Positions 61,660-64,000 of a stretch of 64,000 bases of DNA are shown piece after piece. Every line of letters starts with the position of its first letter. Position 1 is the first letter of the stretch. The translations under genes were made by a program, and so were the position numbers. The stretch covers positions 1 to 64,000 of the forward strand of contig JAIXTE010000049.1 in the NCBI GenBank assembly GCA_027484315.1, written 5' to 3'. Source of the DNA: Burkholderiales bacterium. Lineage in GTDB: Bacteria > Pseudomonadota > Gammaproteobacteria > Burkholderiales > Burkholderiaceae_B. The notes under the pieces are model-generated. The model worked only from the letters and a program-made list of their open reading frames with translations, was not told the DNA's origin and made no database searches.

Positions 61660-63435
61660 TTATTGGATTGTTTGTTGGCTGTTTTCCGCAGACTGGTTTT
61701 GTATGGAATGCAGGTAATGGTATTTGCCCTGCTTGGCCAGCAATTCCTGGTGCGTGCCTTGCTCGATCAGCTTGCCTTGGTCCAGCACAATGATGAAATC
61801 GGCCGTGGTCAGGGTAGACAAGCGGTGCGCGATCACCAGTGTTGTTCTGCCATGGCGCAGGCGCTCCATGTCTTCCTGTACCTCGCGCTCGGCTTCAGAA
61901 TCAAGCGCGGAAGTGGCTTCATCCAGAATCAGGATGGGGGCGTTTTTCAGAAAAGCCCGCGCAATTGAAATGCGTTGGCGCTGCCCGCCGGAAAGCCTCA
62001 ACCCATTGTCGCCCAGCACCGTGTCCAAGCCGTTCTCCAGCTTTTCAATAAACGGCAAGGCATTGGCCATGCGGGCTGCTTCCAAAATGGCTTCATCGGT
62101 TGCGCCACGCATTTCACCATAAGCAATGTTGTTGCGCACGGTGTCGTTGAGCAAATGACTTTCCTGGGTGACCACAGCAATTTGACGGCGCAGGCATTGC
62201 AAATCCCATTGCTTTAAATCGACACTGTCCAACTTCACGATGCCGTCAGTGGGGTCCAGAAATCGGGGCAACAAATTGATGAGCGTAGACTTGCCACCAC
62301 CCGATACGCCCACGATACCCACAGTTTGACCAGGTTTGACCCACAAATTGATTTGACTCAGCGTTGGAGCTTCCGCCCCGGGAAAGGTCAGGCTGACAGA
62401 GTTGAATTCGATGTAACCCAAGGCACGGTCGGTGGTGTGGGTGCCACTGGAATTTTCAATTGGACGGTCTACGACGCGAAACACGTTGTCCGCGGCGGCA
62501 AGGCCTTTTTGAAGTTGCTGGTTGATGTTGGTGAGGCGCTTTACGGGGGCCAGCAGCATCATCATGGCGGTCATGAATGACGCAAAATCACCGGCGGTCA
62601 TGCTGTTGCTTTCAGCCAGAATGCCAGCGAAGTAAACCACGGCGGCCACGGCTGCGGCCAAGATCCACTGCACAATGGCCGAGTTGGCCGCACTGGTGGC
62701 CACCAGTTTGACGCGGGACTTCATGATTTCATCGGCACTTTTCATGAAACGCTCGGTTTCCACCTTCTGCGCACCGTAGATCTTGATGATTTTCTGGGCA
62801 CCGATCACTTCAGAAATGCTTTGCACCAAATCAGCATGCGAGGTCTGCGCACTGTGGGCAAAACGGTTCAAACGCTTGGCAGCCACAGAGACACCCACTG
62901 CGATCAAGGGCAGAATGGCAAAACAAATCAGGGTGAGCTGCCAGTTGGTGTAAAGCAAAATGGCCATGAGGCCAATCACGATTGCGCCGTCGCGAATCAG
63001 CACCGTGATGATATTGAAACCCGCTTCGGTGACCGCATCCACGTTGGTGGACACTGTAGAAATAATTTTGCCGGCGGGTTGCTCGACGAAATAGGAATTC
63101 GGAAAACGCAAAATACCCGAGAGCATGTCGAAGCGCAGATCGTGAACCACAAGGCCCGCAAGTTTGGCGCTGCAGTATTCATTGATGTAGGTGGCCAAAC
63201 CACGAACCAAGAACAAAACAATGATGATGACTGGCAACCACTTGGCCATTTCAGTGCGCTGGCCGGAGAAATTCTCGTCAATCAACGGCTTCATCAGGCT
63301 GGCAAACAGCGGCTCGGTGACTGCTGCAAATACCAAGGCGACCAGTGAGGTGGTGAACAAAGGCCAGTACCGAAGGCTGTAGGAAAGCAGGCGTTTGTAA
63401 AGGCCTTTGGCGGTGTAGTCGATGTTGTTGGGCAT
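61660..63435 (-). CDS. msbA: Lipid A export ABC transporter permease/ATPase
   Basis: VGIVGVSGGGKSTLINLLPRF (Walker A), LSGGQRQRISIARAFLKNAPILILDEATSALDSEAE. Confidence 0.95.
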   Translation of the reverse strand: MPNNIDYTAKGLYKRLLSYSLRYWPLFTTSLVALVFAAVTEPLFASLMKPLIDENFSGQRTEMAKWLPVIIIVLFLVRGLATYINEYCSAKLAGLVVHDLRFDMLSGILRFPNSYFVEQPAGKIISTVSTNVDAVTEAGFNIITVLIRDGAIVIGLMAILLYTNWQLTLICFAILPLIAVGVSVAAKRLNRFAHSAQTSHADLVQSISEVIGAQKIIKIYGAQKVETERFMKSADEIMKSRVKLVATSAANSAIVQWILAAAVAAVVYFAGILAESNSMTAGDFASFMTAMMMLLAPVKRLTNINQQLQKGLAAADNVFRVVDRPIENSSGTHTTDRALGYIEFNSVSLTFPGAEAPTLSQINLWVKPGQTVGIVGVSGGGKSTLINLLPRFLDPTDGIVKLDSVDLKQWDLQCLRRQIAVVTQESHLLNDTVRNNIAYGEMRGATDEAILEAARMANALPFIEKLENGLDTVLGDNGLRLSGGQRQRISIARAFLKNAPILILDEATSALDSEAEREVQEDMERLRHGRTTLVIAHRLSTLTTADFIIVLDQGKLIEQGTHQELLAKQGKYHYLHSIQNQSAENSQQTIQ

Positions 63436-63540
63436 GCAGTTCGAGTTGGTATTGGATGGTCGAAGTTTACACGGTTCCACATTCAAACCACTGATTCCGC
63501 ACCAACTGGGCGTGAGCAGTGCGCAACAGGTCTGCGTGTG

Positions 63541-64000
63541 AATGCCCACTCGGCGCGATTGTTCGTACACCGCTACGTGTTGATAAGCCCATTCAGCGCG
63601 AATGGCCGGTTACCGTCTGCTGTTGGCGAAAGCCCAATCGGCGGTGATGGATCACGCGCAAGTGGACAGTAGCGTTGACGGGTTGGCACTGGTGATGAGT
63701 TGGCCGCAGCGGTGAACTCACCGCGACCGTTCAAGAGCCTTTGCCGGTTGGCTATCAACGGCGCGGGTTAGAACCCGCTGCCCGCAAGAACAGGCTGCTG
63801 AAGGGCCTTCCCGGCAGTGCACTTGCCTGTTCCGCACAATCAGGAAAACCGCCCCGTTTGAGCCAACCCAATGCGTGTGCCGGAAGGGCGCCACAGAGTC
63901 TCGGCCATCTTTTTTGCCGGGACTCTGTGAGCAGTGGGTTGTGGTCAACAAGGGATCAGCGGTTTTCTGTGCGGAATCGGGCAAGGCACGCTGGGGAGGC
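63541..64000 (-). ncRNA. Large structured non-coding element, copy 2 (truncated by window end)
   Basis: Reverse complement aligns block-wise to 24678-25312, with covarying hairpins and the same ordered motifs. Confidence 0.6.

Overview
The window is a gene-dense chromosomal segment of a betaproteobacterium. Gene content and order suggest Burkholderiales, possibly Limnobacter-like, but that is inference. Most of it is housekeeping: queuosine (queD/queE), pyrimidine (pyrC/pyrB/pyrR), thiamine (thiE/thiD/thiS/thiG/thiC), NAD (nadB/nadC/nadA/nadD), haem (hemL/hemF), a contiguous biotin operon (bioF, BioH-like hydrolase, bioC, bioD, bioA, bioB), purD, glnS, rng, rlmH, rsfS, maf and an LPS/lipid A export block ending in msbA. 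Accessory features: a holdfast-anchor/CsgG-like cluster (hfaD-, hfaA- and hfaB-like), a PAAR / candidate effector / lipoprotein unit, an autotransporter GDSL esterase, a PilJ-like receptor next to rubredoxin without pilGHI, an orphan ArsS-like radical SAM gene, and an EAL protein with a degenerate GGDEF domain. RNA features: a TPP riboswitch before thiC, a tandem glycine riboswitch before dadA and a structured leader before queE. The most notable signal is two diverged copies, in inverted orientation, of a large (about 0.5-0.65 kb) non-coding element: about 24678-25312 (+, between nadB and nadC) and about 63541-64000 (-, upstream of msbA, cut by the window edge). They share conserved blocks and nested stems whose sequences differ while pairing and loops are kept, so this is a candidate undescribed large structured RNA or folded-DNA element. 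A MITE-like element with 25-bp iterons lies at 14-287. All coordinates and alignments were read by eye; no searches were run.
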